From: Victivallales bacterium
GTDB taxonomy: Bacteria; Verrucomicrobiota; Lentisphaeria; Victivallales; SZUA-371
Assembly: GCA_028691155.1 (NCBI GenBank)
Contig: JAQUZV010000014.1
Coordinates: 1-16,273 of the forward strand
Direction of reading: 5' to 3'
DNA length: 16,273 nt
Shown here: in pieces, positions 6,539 to 13,994 of the stretch
Numbering within the stretch: position 1 is the stretch's first letter
Layout: each line of letters opens with the position of its first letter
Translations under genes and position numbers: made by a program
The notes under the pieces: model-generated
Seen by the model: only the letters and a program-made list of their open reading frames with translations
Database searches by the model: none
What the model was told of the DNA's origin: nothing

Positions 6539-8773
6539 GTGACGTTGAAAGTCCGGCGAAAAATCGAATTACTGGCTCCGGCGGGAGGGCCCGGCACCGC
6601 GCTGGCGGCTTTCGATGCCGGGGCCGATGCTGTTTATGTGGGACTGGATAAATTCAATGCCCGCGAACGGACGGAAAATTTTTCTTTCGACGACCTTTCC
6701 CGCCTGATGGCCTATGCCGGAAAAATAGGCCGCAAGGTTTATGTTACTTTCAATACACTGCTCAAGGAATCGGAGTTGCCGGAGGCGGCCGAGTATTTGT
6801 CCCGGCTGGAGGAGTTGCGCCCGGATGCCGTGATTGTTCAGGATTCGGGCGTGGCAAGGTTGATTCGTCGCTATTTTCCCTCGCTGTGCCTGCACGGCTC
6901 CACGCAGATGGGGATTCACAATTCCGCCGGGGTGGCCTGGGCGGCGTCGGCGGGGTTCCGGCGGGTTATCCTCGAACGGCAGGTGACATTGGCGGAATTG
7001 CGTGCCATCGTGGCCGCGACATCGGTCGAACTGGAAGTATTCGTTCATGGGGCATTGTGTTGCAGTTTATCCGGCACGTGTCTGTTTTCTTCCTGGTTGG
7101 GCGGCTGGAGCGGCAATCGCGGCAAGTGCAAACAGCCGTGCCGCCGCTGGTATGGGGCGGCTGGAACGGAGGGTTATCTTTTTTCTCCGGCCGATTTGTG
7201 TCTGCTTGAACAGTTGCCGTTGTTGCGGGAACTGGGGGTTACTTCGCTGAAAATAGAAGGACGATTGAAAAAGGCCGACTACGTCCGCAGTGTGGTCGGT
7301 GCCTATCGCATGGTGCTGGATGCGGAGCATCCTACGCCGGAAGTACTGACGAAGGCGTCCCGTATTCTCAATAATACCGCCGGACGCAGTTGTTCGGAAG
7401 GTTTTGCCCGTCGGGAGGATTTCGACCGTCTGATTCGGCCCGGAGCGCCGGGAATCTGGGGTTTTCCGGTCGGTCGAATCCGGGAACGGCGGCGTGACGG
7501 GATCGTCATTGCGGCCGAACGCCGTTTTCACCTTGGCGACCGCCTGCGGTTGTTGCCGCCGCGGGCCGAGGACGGCCCGGTGGTAACGGTGACCGCCATT
7601 CGAGTCCATGGCGCCGAGGTTACCAAAGCCGGGCGGGGCGAAATCTGCTTTTTACCCTGCGATACGACGGAACTGCCGTTTCCCGCCGTGGCGTATAAAA
7701 TCGGCGAATGCGCCCGTAGCAACGACAATCGGGCCGCCGCGTTGCCGCCGGCCAGGACGGCGGCGGACCTGGCGATTGCCATAACCGCCGATCACCTGGC
7801 GGTGACGGTAACCAATCTGACGGCGCCGCGGACTTGGACCTGTCCGCTCACACCGACCCCGGCCCGGAAGCATCCGTTATCCGCCGCTACCGTGGCGGAA
7901 GCATTTGCCGCTACCTGTTCGGATACTTTGGCGGCGGGGACCATGACGATTCATCTGGCGGGGGAATGGTTTGTTCCGGCCAGTATTTTGAAACAGTGTC
8001 GTCGGGAGTTCTGGCATTGGGCGACGGCGGAAATTCCGTCGTCCGCGTTGCAGGCGGGAGACGGTTCCGGGTTATATGGATTTTGGCAGGATTACCGGGC
8101 GGCGGCGACGACACCGCCGACTGATGCGGCGGTAACGGCGGCCGTGGGTCCGGATGGGCGGCGGCCGGAGATGCCGTTCGACCACCTGGCGGTGCCATTG
8201 GGCCGGGAGCGGGAGTTGTCCGGGAGCGACGAAGTGATTTTACCGTCATTTTGTCCGGAAGCGCGGCTGCCGGAAGTGCGACGGGCCATTCAACATGCCT
8301 ATGATTGCGGCTGCCGGCGTTTTCGCGTGACGTCATTTTATGGCTTGCCGTTGCTGCGGAAATATCACGATCTGATCATTACGGTGTCATTTCCGCTGCC
8401 GGTGGCCAATTCACTGGCGGCGGCGGAAATGCACGACTATGGGGTTGCCCGGGTTCAGGGATGGGTGGAACTGGAACGCGGCGAACTGGAACATCTATTG
8501 GCGCATACTCCGTTGCCGGTGGAAATCTACCGTCGGGGGCGGCCGGTATTGCTGGCGACCCGGGCGGGAATTTCCGCGACGGGAGAAATCCACGACCAGC
8601 GCAACAATCGCTTTATCATTCGTCGGGAGCGTGACGGCATTACCCGTTTGTATCCGCGGGAAATCATGTCGGTGCCCGGGTTGTCCGGCGCGGCGGCATT
8701 TTATGACCTGACCGGCCCGGAATCCGATTCGGCGGCCGAGACGACCTTCAACTTCAACGGTTCCTGGTTTTAG
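6539..8773 (+). CDS. Large U32 family protein (annotated as peptidase; RlhA/TrhP-like)
   Basis: This 744-residue protein belongs to peptidase family U32. Characterised bacterial members such as RlhA and TrhP act in RNA hydroxylation, not clear proteolysis, so a tRNA or rRNA modification role is the better inference. The N-terminal TIM-barrel-like domain opens with IELLAPAGGPGTALAAFDAGADAVYVG (residues 9-35). The U32 signature is intact: E166, F168, G171, C174, G179, C181 and S184 in EVFVHGALCCSLSGTC, with further Cys at 197 and 201 (GNRGKCKQPCRR), the likely iron-sulfur ligands. LKIEGRLKKADYV follows. The C-terminal ~250 residues (LPSFCPEARLPEV, FPLPVANSLAAAEMHDYGV) look like a second, degenerate barrel. 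The start is GTG 6539 with GGAG 7 nt upstream; ATG 6534 is out of frame and stops at once. It lies only 18 nt after the preceding terminator, so its promoter is not obvious. Confidence 0.9.
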   Translation: MTLKVRRKIELLAPAGGPGTALAAFDAGADAVYVGLDKFNARERTENFSFDDLSRLMAYAGKIGRKVYVTFNTLLKESELPEAAEYLSRLEELRPDAVIVQDSGVARLIRRYFPSLCLHGSTQMGIHNSAGVAWAASAGFRRVILERQVTLAELRAIVAATSVELEVFVHGALCCSLSGTCLFSSWLGGWSGNRGKCKQPCRRWYGAAGTEGYLFSPADLCLLEQLPLLRELGVTSLKIEGRLKKADYVRSVVGAYRMVLDAEHPTPEVLTKASRILNNTAGRSCSEGFARREDFDRLIRPGAPGIWGFPVGRIRERRRDGIVIAAERRFHLGDRLRLLPPRAEDGPVVTVTAIRVHGAEVTKAGRGEICFLPCDTTELPFPAVAYKIGECARSNDNRAAALPPARTAADLAIAITADHLAVTVTNLTAPRTWTCPLTPTPARKHPLSAATVAEAFAATCSDTLAAGTMTIHLAGEWFVPASILKQCRREFWHWATAEIPSSALQAGDGSGLYGFWQDYRAAATTPPTDAAVTAAVGPDGRRPEMPFDHLAVPLGRERELSGSDEVILPSFCPEARLPEVRRAIQHAYDCGCRRFRVTSFYGLPLLRKYHDLIITVSFPLPVANSLAAAEMHDYGVARVQGWVELERGELEHLLAHTPLPVEIYRRGRPVLLATRAGISATGEIHDQRNNRFIIRRERDGITRLYPREIMSVPGLSGAAAFYDLTGPESDSAAETTFNFNGSWF

Positions 8774-8833
8774 CTTGTAACAGGGAACCTCTTGGCTGTG
8801 TTTTTCTGCTCGGGATGGCGGCCGGATTTTTCT

Positions 8834-9610
8834 TTAGTAATTGCGGGGGCAATTGATCCGTTCGGCGTTGAGCATGAGGCCGAACGATTCCGGCATCGGT
8901 TCCGGAAGACAAAAAAACCGTCCGGCTTCAAAAGGTATTGCCGCCGCAATTTTTCCCGCTACCTGGTTGATCGCCTCCCGGAGTTGTGGGAGGTCCGGTT
9001 CACCATGTCTCAATGCCACTACGCCCGGCATGACATAGGATGCGGTTGAGGCCAGAAACGCCTGAAATTCTTCCGCCAGCATTTCGATGCCGCACAGAGG
9101 GGGCAATTGGTTGCCGGTTCGCAACAGCAGCAGCCAGTATACTGCCAATTCCAGATCGGTAAGGGTGATGGAGGTATTGTCGATCCGGCAGAGACGCAGA
9201 TCGGGGTTGAGGTATATTTCCGGCGTGACGGTGTGACGGATCAGTTCGCAGTTGATACGGTCGAAGCGTTCGCGCATCGGTTGCGGCAACGTCAGATCCG
9301 GCCGGTCGGAGAGATAATGCAGCCGGGAAAACGGCAGATGGCGTTCCGCCAGTTCCAGGCGATCGTGAATCCGGCCGCACAGGGTCATGGCGTTGGTTAT
9401 CGCCACCGCCAGACCGGTCGGCATGCCGTCCAGCCGGACCACCAGCGGTGCGGCGACGGAGGTAAGTTCACGCAGTTGTGCCAGGACCGCTTCTTCCAGC
9501 TCCAGGTGATCGGCGGGCAATTCCAGCCGGGTTTTCGGTTCCGTTGCCATTCCTACGTCCAGAAACAGGGCCTCGTCTTCGTAGGTCAGAATGCGTTCGG
9601 CGTCGGACAT
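8834..9610 (-). CDS. Hypothetical protein, last gene of the oxidoreductase-ispE operon
   Basis: I do not recognise this 258-residue protein. It starts MSDAERILTYEDEALFLDVG and has no signal peptide or clear membrane helix. A hydrophobic patch near LTDLELAVYWLLLLRTG is too short and polar-flanked to call TM. It is Leu- and acid-rich, with an N-terminal alpha/beta look (LFLDVGMATEPKTRLELP, APLVVRLDGMPTGLAVAITNAM) and a helical C-terminal half. ATG 9608-9610 follows the ispE stop (TAA 9612-9614) with one base between, so it is translationally coupled to ispE. GGGTG lies 9 nt upstream. A longer start at 9634 would overlap ispE by 23 nt. It converges on the U32 gene. Codon usage resembles its neighbours, which supports a real gene. 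Confidence 0.8.
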   Translation of the reverse strand: MSDAERILTYEDEALFLDVGMATEPKTRLELPADHLELEEAVLAQLRELTSVAAPLVVRLDGMPTGLAVAITNAMTLCGRIHDRLELAERHLPFSRLHYLSDRPDLTLPQPMRERFDRINCELIRHTVTPEIYLNPDLRLCRIDNTSITLTDLELAVYWLLLLRTGNQLPPLCGIEMLAEEFQAFLASTASYVMPGVVALRHGEPDLPQLREAINQVAGKIAAAIPFEAGRFFCLPEPMPESFGLMLNAERINCPRNY

Positions 9611-9611
9611 C

Positions 9612-10520
9612 TTAAGTTTCACCCATGGCGACAAAGGTTCGTATTTTGCCTTCGAAGGCGGTCTGGATTGCCGTTGCCGCCGCCGCTGCTCCGGCTCGAT
9701 CGGCGAAGATGGCCAGCATGGACGGTCCGCTGCCGCTGATTTCCGCCCCCAGGGCTCCGGCGGTCAGCAGTTCCTGGCGCAGGTGGACCAACAGGGGAAA
9801 TTTTTCGTATAGAGCCGCCGCCAGGTCGTTACAGAGCAGGGCGCCCACGCGTTTCCAGTCGGCGGCGGCGATAGCGGCCAGCATGGCCGTCATGCCGGGG
9901 GCGGGGCCAATGGCCGACGGATTCAGGTGACGGTACGCCCAAGCGGCGCTGACCGGGAAGTCCGGGGCGGCGATGAGCAACGGCAGGCGGGTCGGATCGA
10001 ACGTCGCGGGGGTGAATTTTTCCCCGATTCCGGTTGCCACCGCCGGACGGGAATGGAGAAAAAACGGGACATCCGCGCCGAGTGTTACCGCCAGTTCCGC
10101 CAGTTGTTCCCCGTTCAGGGCCCGATAATACTCCTGCAACAGCAACAACACGGTCGCCGCATTGGCACTGCCGCCGCCCAGTCCGGCGGCCACCGGAATT
10201 TCTTTGTGAATAAAAATCGCCATGGACGGAGTAATTCCGGCCGTCCGGCAATAGGCCGCCGCGGCCTTACCGGCGATATTGGCGGCATTGACCGGCAGGG
10301 TCGGATCATCGGAGGCGGTGGCAATCCCGTTCTGCCGGGCGGCAAAATCGATGGTTACCACATCGGCAGGGCATTGCAACGGAATAAAAAGTGTTTCCAG
10401 TTCATGATACCCGTCGGGGCGCCGGGACGTCACCTTGAGCCGGAGATTGGTTTTGGCCGGGGAACGGCGTCGCCGCACCGTTCCGGAGGCGTCGGCGTCA
10501 ACGGGAAAAGACGATGCCAT
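9612..10520 (-). CDS. ispE: 4-diphosphocytidyl-2-C-methyl-D-erythritol kinase (IspE)
   Basis: IspE is a GHMP-family kinase that phosphorylates CDP-methylerythritol with ATP, the fourth step of the MEP isoprenoid pathway. The family opening SPAKTNLRLKV with RRPDGYHELET contains the conserved catalytic Lys. The GHMP ATP-binding loop PVAAGLGGGSANA is at about residues 109-121. LGADVPFFL carries the catalytic Asp, and ISGSGPSMLAIF is the C-terminal glycine motif. The start is uncertain. ATG 10520 gives 302 residues. ATG 10547 adds 9. GTG 10478 gives 288 and would avoid overlap with the preceding gene. None has a good Shine-Dalgarno, and all residues before SPAKTN are outside the conserved fold. 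The 5' end overlaps the oxidoreductase gene, so the operon is tight. Confidence 0.94.
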   Translation of the reverse strand: MASSFPVDADASGTVRRRRSPAKTNLRLKVTSRRPDGYHELETLFIPLQCPADVVTIDFAARQNGIATASDDPTLPVNAANIAGKAAAAYCRTAGITPSMAIFIHKEIPVAAGLGGGSANAATVLLLLQEYYRALNGEQLAELAVTLGADVPFFLHSRPAVATGIGEKFTPATFDPTRLPLLIAAPDFPVSAAWAYRHLNPSAIGPAPGMTAMLAAIAAADWKRVGALLCNDLAAALYEKFPLLVHLRQELLTAGALGAEISGSGPSMLAIFADRAGAAAAATAIQTAFEGKIRTFVAMGET

Positions 10521-11493
10521 ATTTTTCGTTATAGTTTTTGATTTCATCCGTAATACGTTCGGCCAGACGCAGCGCCCGCAGTCCCTGCCGACCGCAGACC
10601 CGGGGAGTTACCACCTCTCCAGTGGCCATCGTTTTGCCGACGGCAGCCAGGAAATCCTCGATTTCATACTGCAGGGCATTTTTTTCACTCAGATTGATGT
10701 CTTTGCGGGCCAAACCAACCCGGGTTTTCTTCAGCACCATGCCGTTGTGTTTGCCGTAATCCATTGAAATATAGCAGTCGGACTGAAAAATCCGGAACCG
10801 CCGTTGCGGTTCCATACTGACCCGGCTGGCGGTGATGTTGGCCACGCTGCCGTTGACGAATTTGATCCTGACGCTGGCAATGTCTTCGGTTTCGCTGAGG
10901 ACCGGGATGCCGACCGCATCGATGTGCTCCACTTCCGTTCCGAACATGGTCATGACCAGATCCAGGTCATGGATCATCAGGTCGTGAATGACGCTGACCT
11001 CGGTGCCGCGCCGGGGCAGGCCGGGGCGCGGCGGCGGATATTTGGCCAGGCGGTGTACTTCGGCAAACCGGGTGTTGTGGGCATTCTTTTCCAGAAAATC
11101 CATGGCGGGGTTGAAACGTTCGACGTGGCCGACGGCCAGCACCACATGATTGGCGGCGGCGGCCTCGACCATGTCTTCGCCTTCCGAGACGGTGGCGGCA
11201 ATCGGCTTTTCCACCAGCACATGAACACCCATATTGAGAATCGGCACGGTTACTTCATGGTGTCGGGTGGCGGGAACGGCGATACTGACGGCATCGCATT
11301 GCCGGGCCAGCTCGAACATGTTGTCGATAATCGGCAGGTCGAATTCCGCGGCCACACCGGCGGCGGTTTCCGGGTTGACGTCGTAAATTCCCACGACTTC
11401 GGCATTTTTGCTTTGCTTATATAGCCGGGCGTGGTGGCGTCCCAGTGCTCCAACCCCGATTACCCCCACCTTGAGTTTTCCCTCTGGTGTCAT
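10498..11493 (-). CDS. Gfo/Idh/MocA family NAD(P)-dependent oxidoreductase (lipid A-linked, GnnA-like?)
   Basis: This 331-residue sugar-nucleotide-type dehydrogenase has a Rossmann motif GVIGVGALG (GxGxxG, residues 13-18), the family EKP signature (E95-K96-P97, HVLVEKPIA), VGHVERFNPA (121-130) and the catalytic-region DLMIHDLDL (about 171-179) with conserved His and Asp. Members with the xGHxERFNPA and HDLMIHD pattern often sit with lipid A genes. In Acidithiobacillus and Leptospira the related GnnA oxidises UDP-GlcNAc at C3 so that GnnB can add an amine. Here it is divergent from pyrH-lpxA, which fits, but no gnnB aminotransferase is in the window. ATG 11493 is chosen because AGGAG lies 9 nt upstream; an in-frame ATG at 11553 would add 20 poorly conserved residues. 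Substrate is inference; the family is certain. Confidence 0.92.
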   Translation of the reverse strand: MTPEGKLKVGVIGVGALGRHHARLYKQSKNAEVVGIYDVNPETAAGVAAEFDLPIIDNMFELARQCDAVSIAVPATRHHEVTVPILNMGVHVLVEKPIAATVSEGEDMVEAAAANHVVLAVGHVERFNPAMDFLEKNAHNTRFAEVHRLAKYPPPRPGLPRRGTEVSVIHDLMIHDLDLVMTMFGTEVEHIDAVGIPVLSETEDIASVRIKFVNGSVANITASRVSMEPQRRFRIFQSDCYISMDYGKHNGMVLKKTRVGLARKDINLSEKNALQYEIEDFLAAVGKTMATGEVVTPRVCGRQGLRALRLAERITDEIKNYNEKYGIVFSR

Positions 11494-11663
11494 ATCTTCT
11501 TTCTCCTGACCTGTTGTCGGAATTGCTTTCGTATCGCGGTAATATACCCGCAAATCCGGAAATTTTTAGTGCGGGAAGCAAGATTATTCGCTTTTCTATT
11601 GGTATTTACGGTGTATGTTGATGAGGACGGTAAATCATCATACAGGGAAAGGGAGTTCATCTT

Positions 11664-12380
11664 ATGGCCGGTTATATTTACAAACGGGTATTGCTGAAAA
11701 TCAGCGGCGAAGCGCTCAAGGGCGGCAATGATTTCGGATACCAGGCGGAAGCCGTCCGGGAAATTGTGGAGAAGATCCGCCATATCGTTGACCGCGGCAT
11801 GGAGGTGGCTTTGGTTTGTGGTGCCGGCAATATCTGGCGCGGCGCCAACGGCGCCGGCGACGGCATGGATCGGGTTACTGCCGATCACATGGGAATGCTG
11901 GCCACGATTATGAATGGACTTTGTTTGCGCGATGCCTTTACCGCCGCCGGACTGGCGGCGGAGGTGTTCAGTGCGATTCCGGTCGGCGCCGTGGCCCGCA
12001 CTTTCGATCGCCTTGAAGCAATTCGGGCCATGGAAGCCGGGAAAATCGTTATTTTTGCCGGCGGCACCGGCAGCCCGTTTTTTACCACCGATACCACGGC
12101 GGCCCTGCGGGCGCTCGAAACCGATTGCGAAGCCGTCCTGAAAGCCACCAAGGTCGACGGCGTTTATTCGGCCGATCCCTTTAAGGACCCTCAGGCCGAG
12201 CGTTTCCCGGCCATCAGTTTCGCCGAAGCTATCAATCGCCGCTTGAAGGTTATGGATTCCACCGCTTTTTCAATGTGCAGCGATAACGGTTTGCCGATTA
12301 TCGTCTTTAACTTTTCCGATCCGGAAAGCTTGGAAATGGTGTTGTGCGGCAATACCGACCGTGCCTCCATCGTCTCCTGA
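11664..12380 (+). CDS. pyrH: Uridylate (UMP) kinase PyrH
   Basis: PyrH phosphorylates UMP to UDP with ATP, the committed step toward UTP and CTP in bacteria. It belongs to the amino acid kinase fold, not the NMP kinase fold. The 238-residue length is typical. Signatures are KRVLLKISGEALKG at the N-terminus (residues 7-20), GAGNIWRG (53-60), and TADHMGMLATIMNGL (72-86) in the UMP-binding region. FAGGTGSPFFTTDTTAALRA is followed by KATKVDGVYSADP and the late DSTAFSMC motif. GGGAG lies 8 nt before ATG 11664. Most bacteria carry pyrH with tsf and frr; here it leads lpxA with a 33-nt gap, probably as one transcript. Confidence 0.97.
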   Translation: MAGYIYKRVLLKISGEALKGGNDFGYQAEAVREIVEKIRHIVDRGMEVALVCGAGNIWRGANGAGDGMDRVTADHMGMLATIMNGLCLRDAFTAAGLAAEVFSAIPVGAVARTFDRLEAIRAMEAGKIVIFAGGTGSPFFTTDTTAALRALETDCEAVLKATKVDGVYSADPFKDPQAERFPAISFAEAINRRLKVMDSTAFSMCSDNGLPIIVFNFSDPESLEMVLCGNTDRASIVS

Positions 12381-12413
12381 CCGGGGTCGGCTACTTTATT
12401 ACGGAGCATTATT

Positions 12414-13229
12414 ATGGGCAGTTCCATTCATCCCACCGCCATTATCGATTCCGGCGCGCAGTTAGGGGAAAATGTGACCGTCGGGCCTTATGCGATTATC
12501 GAAGATCACACCATAATCGGCGACGGCTGTTCCATTGACGCGCATGTCAAAATCGCCCGCTATACGACCCTGGGGCCGCGCTGCCGGGTGTATTTCGGTG
12601 CGCTGGTGGGAGAAGAACCGCAGGACCACCGCTGGAAGGACGGCATCGTTTCCTTTACGGAAATCGGGGCCGACACGGTGATTCGCGAATATGTCACCAT
12701 TCATCGTTCCCCGTTCGAAGGCAAGAAAACCGTGATCGGCGACGGCGTTCTGTTGATGGCGTTTGTCCATGCCGGGCATGATGTCATGATCGGCAATCGG
12801 GTGACGATTGCCAATCAGACCGCGTTGTCCGGCCATGTCGAAATCGGTGACGGGGCAATTATCAGCGGGTTTGTCAAGATGCACCAGTTTTGCCGGATTG
12901 GAACCCTGGCGATGATCAGCGCCAACAATGTTCTGGTCCAGGATGTGCCGCCGTATTGCCTGATGGAGAAAAACGGCTATATTGTCGGCCCCAATACCAT
13001 CGGTCTGCGCCGGGCGGGATTCGGCAATGAACAGCGCGCCGCCATTCGGCATGCGGTCAAGCTGTTTTTCTTCAACGGGTTGAATGCCAAGAATGCGGTC
13101 AGGGAAATCATGGCGGGGACAGTGACGCCGGAAGTGGCCAATTTCGTTCGGTTTGTCACCTCCACCAGTCGCGGCATTATTTCCGGCAATCCCGATACTA
13201 TCTTTGATGCCAAAGAAGATAAGGCATAA
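12414..13229 (+). CDS. lpxA: UDP-N-acetylglucosamine acyltransferase (LpxA)
   Basis: LpxA transfers a 3-hydroxyacyl chain from acyl carrier protein to UDP-GlcNAc, the first step of lipid A synthesis; it works as a cytoplasmic trimer. The 271 residues show left-handed beta-helix hexapeptide repeats (IHPTAIID, LGENVTVGPYAIIEDHTIIGDG). By alignment to E. coli LpxA (offset 3), H122 is the catalytic base (E. coli H125); H119, H141 and H157 match H122, H144 and H160. The substrate loop EEPQDHRW matches EVNQDLKY. VLVQDVPPY and a C-terminal helical domain follow. A170 replaces Gly173, the acyl-chain ruler position. GGAG lies 7 nt before ATG 12414. The FabZ, LpxC and LpxD genes that often accompany lpxA are absent. 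Confidence 0.97.
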   Translation: MGSSIHPTAIIDSGAQLGENVTVGPYAIIEDHTIIGDGCSIDAHVKIARYTTLGPRCRVYFGALVGEEPQDHRWKDGIVSFTEIGADTVIREYVTIHRSPFEGKKTVIGDGVLLMAFVHAGHDVMIGNRVTIANQTALSGHVEIGDGAIISGFVKMHQFCRIGTLAMISANNVLVQDVPPYCLMEKNGYIVGPNTIGLRRAGFGNEQRAAIRHAVKLFFFNGLNAKNAVREIMAGTVTPEVANFVRFVTSTSRGIISGNPDTIFDAKEDKA

Positions 13230-13258
13230 TCAATTCTGATTTACTGCACCTCCGTCCG

Positions 13259-13277
13259 CATCGGAATCCGATGTTTT
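13259..13277 (+). terminator. Possible weak terminator after lpxA
   Basis: CATCGG (13259-13264) and CCGATG (13268-13273) form a 6-bp stem with a 3-nt loop, followed by only four T. It lies 30 nt past the lpxA stop. The short T-tract makes partial termination more likely than strong. Confidence 0.45.
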
Positions 13278-13302
13278 ACGGGCGGCAGGGCGGATTTATA
13301 GC
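13275..13302 (+). promoter_or_regulatory. Possible promoter for the flavoprotein gene
   Basis: TTTACG (13275-13280) and TATAGC (13297-13302), 16 nt apart, each match the sigma-70 consensus at 4 of 6 positions. They lie between the lpxA hairpin and the flavoprotein start at 13334. This is a weak match and a candidate only. Confidence 0.3.
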
Positions 13303-13333
13303 AATTATCTCATTTCAATTCAGGGGGTCAACG

Positions 13334-13966
13334 ATGAAAGTGTTGGCAATCAATGGCAGTCCACGGTCGGAGGGCAACACCTTTATTGCGTTGTCCGCGG
13401 TCGCCGGTGAGCTTGAAAAGGCGGGCATCGTCACCGAAATCGTTCATATCGGCAATAAGGACATCCGAGGATGTATCGCCTGCGGCAAATGTGCCGAGCG
13501 TGCCGATGGACGTTGCGTCTTCGATGATTGCGTCAATGAACTGTTGCCGCGGATGGTTGCCGCCGACGGTTTATTATTGGGATCACCGGTATATTATGCC
13601 GGGATCAACGGCACGTTCAAGTCGTTTCTCGACCGGGCCTTTTATGCGGCGGCAGCGGGTGGTCGACCGTTTCGGTTCAAAGCCGGAGCGGCGGTGGTGG
13701 CCGTACGTCGGGCCGGGGCCACCGATGCCTTCGACCAGTTGAACAAGTATTTCAGCCTTTCGGAAATGGTTACGGTGGGGTCGAATTACTGGAATCAGGT
13801 CTATGGCCGGGCGCCGGGAGAGAGTGCCGCCGATGCGGAGGGGTTGCAGTCGATGCGGGTTCTGGGACGGAATATGGCCTGGCTGTTGCAGGTGATTGCT
13901 GCCGGACGGGAACAATTGCCGCTGCCGGAAATGGAGCCGAAGATCAAAACCAACTTTATCCGCTGA
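13334..13966 (+). CDS. Iron-sulfur flavoprotein, NADPH-dependent FMN reductase-like
   Basis: This 210-residue flavodoxin-fold protein binds FMN and probably one [4Fe-4S] cluster, acting in cytoplasmic electron transfer. MKVLAINGSPRSEGNTF is the phosphate-binding FMN loop at the N-terminus. GCIACGKCAERADGRC contains a Cys-x2-Cys-x2-Cys-x7-Cys array, the compact cluster motif of the Isf family known from Methanosarcina. LLLGSPVYYAGINGTFKSFLDR is the second flavin-contact segment. The electron donor and acceptor cannot be told from sequence. ATG 13334 is chosen because AGGGGG lies 6 nt upstream and the protein then begins exactly at the conserved fold; an in-frame ATG at 13271 adds 21 unconserved residues. 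It converges on lpxK, 28 nt away. Confidence 0.92.
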   Translation: MKVLAINGSPRSEGNTFIALSAVAGELEKAGIVTEIVHIGNKDIRGCIACGKCAERADGRCVFDDCVNELLPRMVAADGLLLGSPVYYAGINGTFKSFLDRAFYAAAAGGRPFRFKAGAAVVAVRRAGATDAFDQLNKYFSLSEMVTVGSNYWNQVYGRAPGESAADAEGLQSMRVLGRNMAWLLQVIAAGREQLPLPEMEPKIKTNFIR

Positions 13967-13994
13967 AGCAAAACGGGTTGAATTTATCGGGCGG

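Noticed and set aside
8834..9610. Possible CRISPR-associated (Csx3-like) similarity around VVRLDGMPTGLAVAITNAM
   Set aside because: The resemblance is a vague hydrophobic pattern only; there is no CRISPR array or cas gene in the window.
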